This document shows positions 1 through 6,735 of a stretch of 13,239 nucleotides of DNA, piece by piece. This DNA is from DASPRM01 sp035319065 (lineage in GTDB: Bacteria > Acidobacteriota > Terriglobia > Terriglobales > Acidobacteriaceae). The notes under the pieces are model-generated. The model worked only from the letters and a program-made list of their open reading frames with translations. It was not told where the DNA came from and made no database searches. Numbering within the stretch: the first letter of the stretch is position 1; every line of letters begins with the position of its first letter. The position numbers and the translations under genes were made by a program. The stretch lies in NCBI GenBank assembly GCA_035319065.1, contig DATHDM010000028.1:1-13239 (forward strand), in the 5' to 3' direction.

Positions 1-354
1 GCGCAAGCATGGCAGCGGCACTGCCTGCGAGGCCTCGCGCAGGTAGTCGAGCGAGCCCTGGAAAAACTGCTCCTCGGTCAGCACCGAAAGCGCGGCCGCG
101 CCATGATCGAACAACTCGCTGGCCAGCCCAGCGGGATGAAAGCTGGCGCGAATTACTCCCCGCGACGGAGAAGCCTTCTTCAACTCCGCAATCACCGCCG
201 GGCCCGTTTCCGCCGCGGTCCGCAGAGCTTTCCCGAACCCGCGCGGGGTGTGGCTGGCGGCATCGCGCTCCAGCGTCTTCAGGTCCGTCGCCTTCTTGGC
301 CTCAGCGACCCGTTCGCGGGCGGCGCTTACGATCTGGTCTAGAAAGACCGGCAT
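1..354 (-). CDS. trpC: Indole-3-glycerol phosphate synthase, N-terminal part (runs off left edge)
   Basis: Catalyses closure of the indole ring from CdRP in tryptophan biosynthesis (cytoplasmic). The minus strand reads an uninterrupted 118-residue frame from an ATG at 354 to base 1, beginning MPVFLDQIVSAARERVAEAK. The family signature AVIAELKKASPSRGVI lies at residues 54-68; Glu57 and Lys59 correspond to the conserved E-x-K of the IGPS active site. It is followed by AAALSVLTEEQFFQGS (residues 88-103), also typical. The visible end (PLPCLR) is just before the expected KDF motif, so about 140 C-terminal residues lie outside the window. There is no strong Shine-Dalgarno; a TATAAT box lies 16 bases upstream of the ATG, so the transcript leader would be only about 10 nt. 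Other trp genes may follow leftwards, which cannot be seen here. The assignment is firm. Confidence 0.94.
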   Translation of the reverse strand, partial: MPVFLDQIVSAARERVAEAKKATDLKTLERDAASHTPRGFGKALRTAAETGPAVIAELKKASPSRGVIRASFHPAGLASELFDHGAAALSVLTEEQFFQGSLDYLREASQAVPLPCLR

Positions 355-370
355 GGCTTGGAATCCCCTG

Positions 371-376
371 ATTATA
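371..376 (-). promoter_or_regulatory. -10 box of the trpC promoter
   Basis: The minus strand shows a perfect TATAAT 16 bases before the trpC ATG. No convincing -35 hexamer lies 16-18 bases further upstream (nearest GTGCAG). The predicted start point, near 364, would give a very short leader. Confidence 0.4.
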
Positions 377-487
377 CGGGCCTGCCCACCGCTCTGCACG
401 ACGGAGATAAATTGAGACGTTGCCGCTTCTTGTGGCCACCGTTAGGATTTGGACGCAGTTCCGTGGAGTCTTGAGCAGGGAGGACGC

Positions 488-592
488 ATGCTTCGTCCTG
501 CGGGCGTGACCGTGCTTGCCGTCGTGAATTGGATCTGGGTGATCTGGCATCTGCTGCAGCCGCAGGTGCGAGCCGTTCTTGCTGCCCGCTGA
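488..592 (+). pseudogene. Possible short membrane peptide or remnant, 34 codons
   Basis: The ATG at 488 is preceded by AGGGAGG about 4 bases upstream, a good ribosome binding site. The frame begins MLRPAGVTVLAVVNWIWVIW and stops at TGA 590-592. The RPxGVTVLAV opening followed by an aromatic hydrophobic segment resembles the start of small multi-pass membrane proteins common in Acidobacteriota (an opening like RPTGVTVLAV). Those continue for 100 or more residues, whereas this one ends after a single segment, so it may be a decayed 5' fragment. It could also be a genuine small membrane peptide or a chance frame. The resemblance is from memory of the family, not a search. Confidence 0.3.
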
Positions 593-749
593 CGCCCTCC
601 GCCTTGAGCCAGGACATAATCGCCCATTCCCTATTCGCCGTCTGGCCCTGGGATTAACGTTTACAGCTTGAGCTCCCAGGTATCCGCTACCAGGTCCTGA
701 CCGAAATTGTGCACTGCCGGCATCGGGGCTCGCCGCCCACTCCCTCCGC

Positions 750-755
750 TACAAT
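750..755 (+). promoter_or_regulatory. -10-like box (TACAAT) immediately before the DinB-like gene
   Basis: TACAAT ends 6 bases before the ATG at 762, which would put the transcription start at or next to the A of the start codon. No Shine-Dalgarno is present in the intervening bases, so a leaderless mRNA is suggested. No clear -35 element is seen. Confidence 0.35.
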
Positions 756-761
756 GCCCCC

Positions 762-1598
762 ATGGACAGGCAATTGCCTCCCATCCTCACCGCCCACTTG
801 TTTTCTCCCCTTGAAACCAAGCTGCTGGAGCTGCTTCGCGCGCTCTCTCCTGCGGAATGGGAGACGCAGACCATCTCGCCGCAATGGAAGGTGAAAGAGG
901 TAGCCGCGCACTTGCTCGATACTGCCCTGCGCAAGCTCTCCCTGGCTCGCGACGGCTGGGCGGCGGCTACGCCCTCGATCCGCTCTGCTGCTGACCTCGC
1001 CGCCTTCGTCAACGAAATGAACCGCGAGGGCGTAGGCTTCTTTCGCCGCCTGAGCCCGGCGGTGCTCATCAGCCTGATGGAAGTGGCATCCCGCGAAAGC
1101 AGCCGGTATCACGAATCGCTCGATCCCATGGCCCAGGCGCGATTCGCGGTCAGTTGGGCGGGTGAGACAACGTCACTCAACTGGTTTGACACCGCCCGCG
1201 AATTCACCGAGCACTGGCATCACCAGCAACAGATTCGGCTGGCCGTGGGCAGACCCGGAATCATGGTGCGTGAGTTCTACTACCCCGTCCTCGACTGCTT
1301 CATGCGGGCGCTGCCTTATGCCTACCGGAGCGTGCCTGCCCGAACGGGCTCGCTCGCCCAGTTCCACATCTCCGGTGACTGCGGCGGCGATTGGTACCTC
1401 AACCGCGAAGACGCCGGCTGGCGGCTGTTGCCCACCCCAGCAGGGGACACGATCTCGGAAACCACCATCCCGCAGGAGATAGCCTGGCGTATCTTCACCA
1501 AGGGTATCGATCGCCAATCCGCCGTAGCCCAGGTAGGGATCAGCGGCGACCCAGCTGTCGGGGGTCACATTCTGGGGATGATCGCGATCGTAGCCTGA
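762..1598 (+). CDS. DinB / maleylpyruvate isomerase N-terminal domain protein
   Basis: A 278-residue cytoplasmic protein of the DinB/MDMPI four-helix-bundle superfamily, whose members bind a divalent metal and often act as thiol-dependent transferases or isomerases. The N-terminal segment WKVKEVAAHLLD (residues 42-53) supplies His50. EFTEHWHHQQQIR (147-159) supplies Glu150 and His154 in the E-x3-H pattern. The H50/E150/H154 spacing closely matches the zinc ligands of mycothiol-dependent maleylpyruvate isomerase. The C-terminal part, ending GDPAVGGHILGMIAIVA (262-278), looks like the small alpha/beta domain that follows in that family. The substrate cannot be told: maleylpyruvate isomerase activity itself is unlikely to be inferable, and there are no aromatic-degradation neighbours. 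It appears to be a single-gene unit; the next gene starts 227 bases downstream. Confidence 0.88.
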   Translation: MDRQLPPILTAHLFSPLETKLLELLRALSPAEWETQTISPQWKVKEVAAHLLDTALRKLSLARDGWAAATPSIRSAADLAAFVNEMNREGVGFFRRLSPAVLISLMEVASRESSRYHESLDPMAQARFAVSWAGETTSLNWFDTAREFTEHWHHQQQIRLAVGRPGIMVREFYYPVLDCFMRALPYAYRSVPARTGSLAQFHISGDCGGDWYLNREDAGWRLLPTPAGDTISETTIPQEIAWRIFTKGIDRQSAVAQVGISGDPAVGGHILGMIAIVA

Positions 1599-1825
1599 AC
1601 GCGGCGCTTGGGCTTCGTGGCGGAGGCCCTGAATGGTTACCTCCAGTGCCGACCTTGCGCGTTCTCCGGACTCAGAATTCATGTCGGGACTGCGAATTCA
1701 CCGCCTCGCGCACCAACATGCCCATCGCACCACTCAGGTTGAATCGCTCGCAGCCAGCCGGTCGCATTCGGCACGAAAGCCGATCTCGCCATCGGCTAAC
1801 ATCGTCAGCTCAAGGACACACAGCT

Positions 1826-2656
1826 ATGGATTGGATTGCACCCATCGATATCACCGATTCTCGCCTGCCCTCCGCCTTCGATGAGCTCTCCCTCTGGTCG
1901 TCCGCTTTCGGCTGGCTCCTGTTGCGCGAACTGCCTTTGCGGGGAGGCATGACTGTCCTGGACGTCGCCTGCGGCACCGGATTCCCCGTGCTTGAGATTG
2001 CGTCCCGCCTGGGGCCACATTCCCGTGTCGTGGGAGTCGACTGCTGGGAAGAGGCCCTGCAGCGGGCTCGCTTCAAAGCCGGCTTCTATCAGCTGGATTG
2101 GGTGGAGCTTTATCAGGGCGACGCGGCAAACCTGTCCTTCGCGGACTCCGCCTTCGATCTGGTGGTTTCCAATCTCGGTCTTAACAACTTCAAGGAACCG
2201 ATCGCGGTTCTCAAGGAGTGCGCACGAGTGCTGAAGCCGGGGGGTGAACTGCTGCTCACCACTAATCCCCAGGGGCATATGCGGGAATTCTATGAGCTCT
2301 TCCGCGCCGTGCTCCGCGATTCGCGCTGGCGGCAGCATCAAGCGGCGCTCACCGCCAACGAGGAGCATCGGACCAGCGTGACACGCATCCATCAGTGGCT
2401 CTGTGAGGCCGGATTCGAGCCAACACGGACAGTGTGCGACGAGATGAAGTTATGGTATGCCGATTCCGCCGCGCTGTTCCGGCATCCGCTCACAAGGGTA
2501 GGGTTTCTCGCGGGATGGGCGGCGGTGATCCCGGAGGAGGAACGGCCGCCGGTTTTCGAAACTCTCAGAAACAGGATCGATGAAGCAGCTCGCCCGCACG
2601 GCCTGACGACGACCATACCCGTGGTGCTGATTGCGGCCCGCAAGCCCGCGAAGTGA
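1826..2656 (+). CDS. Class I SAM-dependent methyltransferase
   Basis: A 276-residue soluble methyltransferase. Motif I is VLDVACGTG (residues 44-52). The acidic residue that ends strand 2 is in VVGVD (68-72). GDA (98-100) is the adenine-contact region, FDLVVSNLGL (110-119) is motif II/III, and ARVLKPGGELLLTT (133-146) is the post-motif strand. This is the Methyltransf_11/UbiE-like arrangement. The last ~100 residues (LFRAVLRD..., GFEPTRTV...) probably hold the substrate-specific part, so the methyl acceptor is unknown. The frame is open further upstream to 1391, but the ATG at 1826 is chosen because it follows AAGGA (1812-1816) and a possible TAACAT -10 (1797-1802), and because the upstream extension overlaps the DinB-like gene and has no family similarity. 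It is convergent with the TonB receptor gene, whose stop is 81 bases away. Confidence 0.9.
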   Translation: MDWIAPIDITDSRLPSAFDELSLWSSAFGWLLLRELPLRGGMTVLDVACGTGFPVLEIASRLGPHSRVVGVDCWEEALQRARFKAGFYQLDWVELYQGDAANLSFADSAFDLVVSNLGLNNFKEPIAVLKECARVLKPGGELLLTTNPQGHMREFYELFRAVLRDSRWRQHQAALTANEEHRTSVTRIHQWLCEAGFEPTRTVCDEMKLWYADSAALFRHPLTRVGFLAGWAAVIPEEERPPVFETLRNRIDEAARPHGLTTTIPVVLIAARKPAK

Positions 2657-2737
2657 TGGCCGAGGCTTTCCACAAGCAGGCCAGAGAATCAGGAGGGCGC
2701 CGGGTTCGTGCCTTGCGCCCCCCTCGCCGGCGATGCC

Positions 2738-5461
2738 TCAGAAGTGAAAGCCCAGCTGGGCGGTGTAGGTCCGCGGCGTAACGTAGTGCGTGCCGCTAAA
2801 CGTTGAGAGGAAATTGTAGAGCGCTACCTTGTTAGTCAGGTTAATGACGTTGAATTGCACGCTCCACTTGAAACGATCGCCGTGAAAGATGTTGTCATGG
2901 CCGATCGCAAGGTCGAATAGATGACGGGCGGCGATACGCGGAGGATTGTGATCGTCGTCTTCGGTTCCGGGAGCCGGTATCTGTATGAGGGTCGAGCCAT
3001 ATTGTCCCGCCGGGCAGAGATTCGGACCCAGGCTCGAGCTGATGGGTGTGGCCGGCGTGGCGCGGACGGATCCGCAGAACAGCCCCGCCTGGAATTGCTG
3101 GTTGGGGCTGATGATGGATGCGTCCACCACGCTGTCGCTTCCGGCTGGCCCGTTGGCGCAGTTACCGCCGGCGCACGGGACAGCACCGGCTACCAGACCG
3201 CTGTCGTAGCGCCAGTTGAAGCCCACCCAGGGTCCGCTCTTCCACGGCTGGTATTGCAGGTGGGTCGTCTGATTAAACCGCTCGTCGTGGTCGATACGGA
3301 AGACCCCAGTAGGCGCTCCGGCCGCGGGAACGGCACCCGCTCCGCCCACCTGGGGATTGAAGAAACGTGCTGCCACACTGGAGAAAACCACCAGCGCTGT
3401 AAATCCGTGAAAGTTAGGCACGCTCACTCGGCCAGCAACTCCTGGAATCTTCGAGCGCTGCCAGGCAATGGGAAAGGTAACCGGGGTGTTGCCCAGAACG
3501 CTGAAGTCGTACGCGTTGTGCGTGTACTTCCAGATGTACTCGACGGAAGCCACGAGATACTTGCCGAAGGCTTGTTCGATGCCGGTGTGGAACTCGTTGC
3601 GCCACCCCGGACTGATCGGGGTTACCTCACCTTGCGCGAAGCAACCAAGCAGCGGATTCAGCACCGGAGACGCACAGCCAATGCTGGAAAGCACCAGGTT
3701 TTCGTTGAACGGCGTCTCCAGAATGCGACCATAGGAAGCGCGCAGCACGGTATTGGTCTTTTTGATGTTGTAGGCGATGCCCAGGCGCGGCTCGGCTTCA
3801 TTGTGAGTGGAAAGGCCGTTGTAGAAATCGCCACGCAGCCCGAGATTAAACGACCAGCTCCCCTTCGTGATCGTGTCCTGCAGGTACAAGGCGAGCTCCT
3901 TGACGTCGGTGTGCCCGTGAAACGAGAACAGAGATCCTCCCCGCGTCAGATCAAAGGGAGCCAGGATGGTGCACGGCGGCGCGATCGGATTGCCACTTGC
4001 ATCTACGCAGGAGTTGCCATTGGCATCGACCAACCCGCTGATGAAATTAGGGTCGACGATGCCCAGGTGATCATTCTCGGTGAGGAAGGTCTGTTCGTAA
4101 GTAGCTCCCACCTTCAGGTTGTGGATACCCTTCACATAGGAAATGTTGGTGCGAAGTCCGGCATTGGTGAGGGTGCGGTCCTGCCTGACTGACTCTTCCT
4201 GCAGGCCTGCGGGGGCGAGATCGGCAAAGGGATTGTTGCTGGGATAGTAGTTGTATTGGTCACGCCGCACGTAGCCCCCGAGAGTGAAAACCGTGGTTGG
4301 GCTGATAATGTGCGTCCAGGAAGGTGCGATATTGAAGGTCTTGATCTGCGAGCGCTGATCCGTAGGGCCGACAGGAATACCATCAGGACCAAGTCCGCCA
4401 TTGTCGACCACCAGTCCATTCCATGCGGTGGCGTTTTGAGCGTCATACGAATTCGGCGTCTGGAACCAGGAGCGCGTGAAGCCCAGGTTGAAGTGAAGGC
4501 TATTTGCGTCATTCAGCTGGTAATCCACGCGGTCAAAAATATTCTCCTCGTTCCCCTTGGCATGAAATACGCGGAACTCAGGGGGATCAAGGAAGCGGCC
4601 GCTGTTGAGACCGTTGACGGAGATGAAGTTTCCCCAGTTCTGTCCGCCATAGGCGAGATTGAATCCGCCATTGGCGGTGCCAAAAGATCCATACGACGCC
4701 GTGACGCTGCCATGCGGCTTGGTAACCCCCTGGCCCGAGCGCGTGGTGACATTGATAACTACGCTGGTCTTGTCGCCGAATTCAGCCGGAGGTGCGCCGG
4801 CGAAGACTTCCATCGACTCGATCGAATCCAGGGGAATCTGGTTGGAAAAGACCTTGCTCTGTTGATCGGTAATGGGCTGGCCATCAACGGAGAAGGAATT
4901 CTCCGCGTGATCGCCAACGCCATGAAACAAGCCGTTGGAATCGGCCGCGATTCCCGGGGTTGCGAGCGTTACCAGCGAACTAACCGATGACGACTGGCTC
5001 TCCAGTGGGAGCTTGTCGAACAATGCACGATCCACGTCGGTGTGAAACGACGCCGTGTTCTCCAGCAGATCTTCCGCAGAGGCTTCCACCGTCACGCTGG
5101 TAGCTGTGGCTTCCACCGCCAACTGAATACTGAGATTCACGGGCACCGTGGATCGAACATCCACGTCCCGCGCATAAGGAGCGAATCCACGACCGGTGAC
5201 CGTGACGTGATAAGGATTGAAGGGGACGTTGGGGATAGTGAATTTTCCCGCGGCATCGGTATTGGTGGTGCGTTCAAAGCCGCTGACAGGGTTACGAATC
5301 TCTACAACCGCACCGGGCACAACTGCGCCCGAAGGGTCCAGCACCGTGCCTGTTACTGAAGTTGAGCTTCCGCCTGACTGCGCGTAGCCAGTGACCGCGA
5401 ATCCCCAAACGAGACTTATTAAGAACGCCAAGCACCACAACGTCTTGTATGCAAGCAGCAT
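2738..5461 (-). CDS. TonB-dependent outer-membrane receptor, Oar-like, with carboxypeptidase-regulatory-like domain
   Basis: A 907-residue outer-membrane beta-barrel that should import a substrate using TonB energy. A signal peptide (MLLAYKTLWCLAFLISLVWG...) ends near GYAQ (residue 28). A carboxypeptidase-regulatory-like beta-sandwich follows (about 35-115; SVTGTVLDPSGAVVPGA). The plug comes next, around 140-245, with NSFSVDGQPI (188-197) and SIESMEVFAGAPPAEFGD (213-230). The rest is barrel and ends in the aromatic YTAQLGFHF, the usual BAM-recognised C-terminal strand. The ATG at 5461 is preferred over a TTG four codons earlier because GGGAGGA lies directly before it. Oar-like receptors are abundant in Acidobacteriota and mostly of unknown substrate; nothing here fixes the ligand. 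It lies 63 bases downstream of the small His/Cys protein gene on the same strand, so the two are probably co-transcribed. The gene is intact. Confidence 0.95.
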   Translation of the reverse strand: MLLAYKTLWCLAFLISLVWGFAVTGYAQSGGSSTSVTGTVLDPSGAVVPGAVVEIRNPVSGFERTTNTDAAGKFTIPNVPFNPYHVTVTGRGFAPYARDVDVRSTVPVNLSIQLAVEATATSVTVEASAEDLLENTASFHTDVDRALFDKLPLESQSSSVSSLVTLATPGIAADSNGLFHGVGDHAENSFSVDGQPITDQQSKVFSNQIPLDSIESMEVFAGAPPAEFGDKTSVVINVTTRSGQGVTKPHGSVTASYGSFGTANGGFNLAYGGQNWGNFISVNGLNSGRFLDPPEFRVFHAKGNEENIFDRVDYQLNDANSLHFNLGFTRSWFQTPNSYDAQNATAWNGLVVDNGGLGPDGIPVGPTDQRSQIKTFNIAPSWTHIISPTTVFTLGGYVRRDQYNYYPSNNPFADLAPAGLQEESVRQDRTLTNAGLRTNISYVKGIHNLKVGATYEQTFLTENDHLGIVDPNFISGLVDANGNSCVDASGNPIAPPCTILAPFDLTRGGSLFSFHGHTDVKELALYLQDTITKGSWSFNLGLRGDFYNGLSTHNEAEPRLGIAYNIKKTNTVLRASYGRILETPFNENLVLSSIGCASPVLNPLLGCFAQGEVTPISPGWRNEFHTGIEQAFGKYLVASVEYIWKYTHNAYDFSVLGNTPVTFPIAWQRSKIPGVAGRVSVPNFHGFTALVVFSSVAARFFNPQVGGAGAVPAAGAPTGVFRIDHDERFNQTTHLQYQPWKSGPWVGFNWRYDSGLVAGAVPCAGGNCANGPAGSDSVVDASIISPNQQFQAGLFCGSVRATPATPISSSLGPNLCPAGQYGSTLIQIPAPGTEDDDHNPPRIAARHLFDLAIGHDNIFHGDRFKWSVQFNVINLTNKVALYNFLSTFSGTHYVTPRTYTAQLGFHF

Positions 5462-5524
5462 GAATCCTCCCAAAGAATTAGGACTGCAGAACGAATCAAA
5501 TATCAGTGGCGATTCTTCTGAGAC

Positions 5525-5818
5525 CTAGGCTTGAGGAGGCGGGCGCACGCTGAGTGCGAAGGCGATGAGGCGCTGCTTGGCGGAAACCGTCTCTGCCCGC
5601 GAGTTGGAGATAGGAACGAAGCTTGCCTGGAACAGGATGAAACCGGGTATCGGCGAGGCAGAATGAGCCGCGACGCAAACCGTGCATCTTGAGTCCGCTG
5701 TTGCGCTGGAATGGTGGTGCGCAACAAAGGCCACGGCTGAGCACAACGTCAGCACCAGGCACAGGCACGCTATGCCCTTCCAATACGTGTCTCTTGCCTG
5801 TGGAATGCGTCGCTCCAA
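5525..5818 (-). CDS. Small secreted or membrane-anchored His/Cys protein (DUF2946-like layout)
   Basis: A 97-residue frame with a TTG start at 5818; the frame is closed by TAA 33 bases further upstream and contains no ATG or GTG before the TTG. A hydrophobic segment (about residues 13-32, WKGIACLCLVLTLCSAVAFV) is a signal peptide or anchor. It is followed by AHHHSS (33-38) and RCTVCVAAHS (44-53), then a variable part and a C-terminal SVRPPPQA. The order hydrophobic segment, HHH cluster, CxxC...H, RPPP terminus resembles DUF2946-type and related acidobacterial small proteins found near outer-membrane receptors. Metal (perhaps copper) binding is an inference from the His and Cys residues. It precedes the TonB receptor by 63 bases. 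The start codon is the least certain part, since the ribosome binding site is weak (GGAA). Confidence 0.62.
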   Translation of the reverse strand: MERRIPQARDTYWKGIACLCLVLTLCSAVAFVAHHHSSATADSRCTVCVAAHSASPIPGFILFQASFVPISNSRAETVSAKQRLIAFALSVRPPPQA

Positions 5819-5848
5819 TCTATTTCCGGCAAGAACTTTGGCAACTTT

Positions 5849-5878
5849 ATGTTACCAAAAGCTGCCCGAGAGCGCCAA
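5849..5878 (-). promoter_or_regulatory. Candidate sigma70 promoter for the His/Cys protein - TonB receptor unit
   Basis: On the minus strand TTGGCG (5873-5878) and TAACAT (5849-5854) are separated by 18 bases. The predicted start is near 5842, about 24 bases before the TTG start codon. It is divergent from the strong promoter at 5993-6021. Confidence 0.4.
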
Positions 5879-5992
5879 GTCAGGCGAACATGTACGGCGG
5901 GTTCTCCGAGTTCCTCAAAAAAAGCGCGACGCAGCCTGCAGAGTGGAATCTATGAAAGGGTGTAACCCGTCTGACTACTGCCATTGAGGGGT

Positions 5993-6021
5993 TTGACACC
6001 TCCTCGCGGCAGGCATAGATT
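5993..6021 (+). promoter_or_regulatory. Sigma70 promoter of the rhodanese/encapsulin locus
   Basis: A perfect -35 TTGACA (5993-5998), a 17-base spacer and a -10 TAGATT (6016-6021). This is the best promoter match in the window. Transcription should begin near 6028, only about four bases before the ATG of the Cys-rich leader ORF, so the leader would be translated from an almost leaderless mRNA. Confidence 0.7.
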
Positions 6022-6031
6022 GCTACTGGTT

Positions 6032-6112
6032 ATGAACGCTTGCTGCGCCAATGCCTGTTGTTGTCCTGCGATGCACATGTGTGCGTCCCAGGCACCGGCG
6101 CCCGGTTCATGA
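6032..6112 (+). CDS. Cys-rich leader peptide, 26 codons (putative attenuator peptide)
   Basis: A short ORF that begins MNACCANACCCPAMHMC and ends at TGA 6110-6112. Six of its 26 residues are Cys: codons at 6041-6046 (two), 6056-6064 (three in a row) and 6080-6082. It begins a few bases after the predicted transcription start and ends 24 bases before a strong intrinsic terminator that precedes the rhodanese gene. Clusters of codons for a pathway's end-product amino acid just ahead of a terminator are the hallmark of translation-coupled attenuation. Cys-rich upstream ORFs before sulfur genes, including sulfurtransferase genes, are known in mycobacteria. The role as a cysteine sensor is therefore an inference with good precedent. 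The alternative is a tiny metal-binding peptide (CC, CCC, MHMC). No Shine-Dalgarno is visible. Confidence 0.6.
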   Translation: MNACCANACCCPAMHMCASQAPAPGS

Positions 6113-6136
6113 ACTAGATCAAGTCAGACCAAGTTC

Positions 6137-6177
6137 AATCCGCCGCCGGAGACGATCCGAGCGGCGGATTTGTTTTT
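6137..6177 (+). terminator. Intrinsic terminator / attenuator hairpin ahead of the rhodanese gene
   Basis: AATCCGCCGC (6137-6146) is perfectly complementary to GCGGCGGATT (6161-6170). Inside it CGGA (6147-6150) pairs with TCCG (6156-6159), leaving a GACGA loop and a single bulged A (6160). The run TGTTTTT (6171-6177) follows at once. This 14-bp GC-rich stem with a U-tract lies between the promoter and the rhodanese start, 48 bases before the ATG, so unconditional termination would silence the gene. That makes a conditional attenuator the likely role. Confidence 0.78.
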
Positions 6178-6225
6178 GGCGCCCGAAACTGCAGCCGTCA
6201 GGGTGCCATCCGAGGGAGGCCCAAA

Positions 6226-6546
6226 ATGAATGTTCCAGAGATCCAAGCCGAAGAACTCAAGCTCCGCCTTGACGCCGGCGAAAAGCTTTTTCTGCTCGAT
6301 GTTCGTGATGAGCACGAATACGAGATCTCCAACATCGGCGGTCACCTGATTCCCCTGCCCGAACTACCCAAGCGCCTGCACGAGCTCGACGCCAGGCGCG
6401 AGATCGTGGTTCTCTGCAAGATGGGGCCACGCGGAGCGCAGGCGGTGCTAATCCTTCGCCAAGCCGGTTTCAAGAAGGTAAAGAACCTGAGCGGCGGCAT
6501 TCATGCCTGGTCAGATCGCGTGGATCGCAAGGTCCGCAAATACTAG
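6226..6546 (+). CDS. Single-domain rhodanese-like sulfurtransferase
   Basis: A 106-residue cytoplasmic rhodanese that carries sulfur as a cysteine persulfide. LFLLDVRDEHEYEISNIGGH (residues 21-40) is the CH2A-type motif. VVLCKMGPRGA (61-71) is the active-site loop, with Cys64 in a six-residue CKMGPR loop. NLSGGIHAW (87-95) is the C-terminal signature. It resembles the C-terminal rhodanese domain of MoeZ/ThiF-type proteins. The start is supported by GAGGGAGG (6212-6219), 6 bases before the ATG. It lies directly upstream of the encapsulin shell and cysteine desulfurase genes, so it is a natural acceptor of sulfur mobilised by the desulfurase. It contains no cargo-type extension, so it probably acts outside the shell. 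The family assignment is firm; the precise acceptor is unknown. Confidence 0.94.
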   Translation: MNVPEIQAEELKLRLDAGEKLFLLDVRDEHEYEISNIGGHLIPLPELPKRLHELDARREIVVLCKMGPRGAQAVLILRQAGFKKVKNLSGGIHAWSDRVDRKVRKY

Positions 6547-6695
6547 TGAGCATCCTCGTCGCTCAAAGTCGAAAGCCTGGCCCCCGCAGCGTCCGCAATT
6601 CCGTCTTCACGGGTTCGACGTTAGACAATCCGGCTCATTGGTAACTCCGGAAATTGCCTCATTTCTGCTGCCTATTCTCTTTTATCCTCCTGTAC

Positions 6696-6727
6696 TACAA
6701 TCCCGAACAACTCACTTGCAAAAGGAG
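6696..6727 (+). promoter_or_regulatory. -10-like box and ribosome binding site of the encapsulin gene
   Basis: TACAAT (6696-6701) lies in a 189-base gap after the rhodanese stop, with no clear -35 partner. AAAGGAG (6721-6727) lies 8 bases before the GTG at 6736 and fixes that start. If active, this promoter would let shell and cargo be made independently of the upstream attenuator. Confidence 0.4.
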
Positions 6728-6735
6728 ACGCTCTA

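Larger units (their letters stand above)
355..761. other. Intergenic gap between trpC and the DinB-like gene
   Basis: These 407 bases separate two divergent genes. Apart from the trpC -10 box, a possible 34-codon ORF (488-592) and a TACAAT box just before the next gene, no convincing gene is seen. The minus-strand frames here lack family resemblance and start signals. A 7-bp inverted repeat, CCTGGGA (647-653) and TCCCAGG (674-680), has a 20-base spacer and no T-tract; its role is unknown. Confidence 0.5.

Noticed and set aside
1391..1825. N-terminal extension of the methyltransferase frame
   Set aside because: The extra 145 codons overlap the DinB-like gene, have no methyltransferase similarity and no start signal. 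The ATG at 1826 with AAGGA upstream is the better start.
2695..2720. GGGCGC/GCGCCC inverted repeat between the convergent methyltransferase and TonB receptor genes, as a shared terminator
   Set aside because: The stem is only 6 bp with a 14-base loop, and there is no T-tract on either strand, so it cannot be supported as an intrinsic terminator.
2921..4192. 423-codon plus-strand open frame inside the TonB receptor gene
   Set aside because: It lies antisense to a clearly recognisable, intact receptor. Its protein has no family features, and long antisense frames are expected in GC-rich coding DNA.
5889..5954. Small plus-strand frame MYGGFSEFLKKS... between the divergent promoters
   Set aside because: It has no ribosome binding site, no recognisable similarity, and it lies upstream of the strong promoter at 5993.
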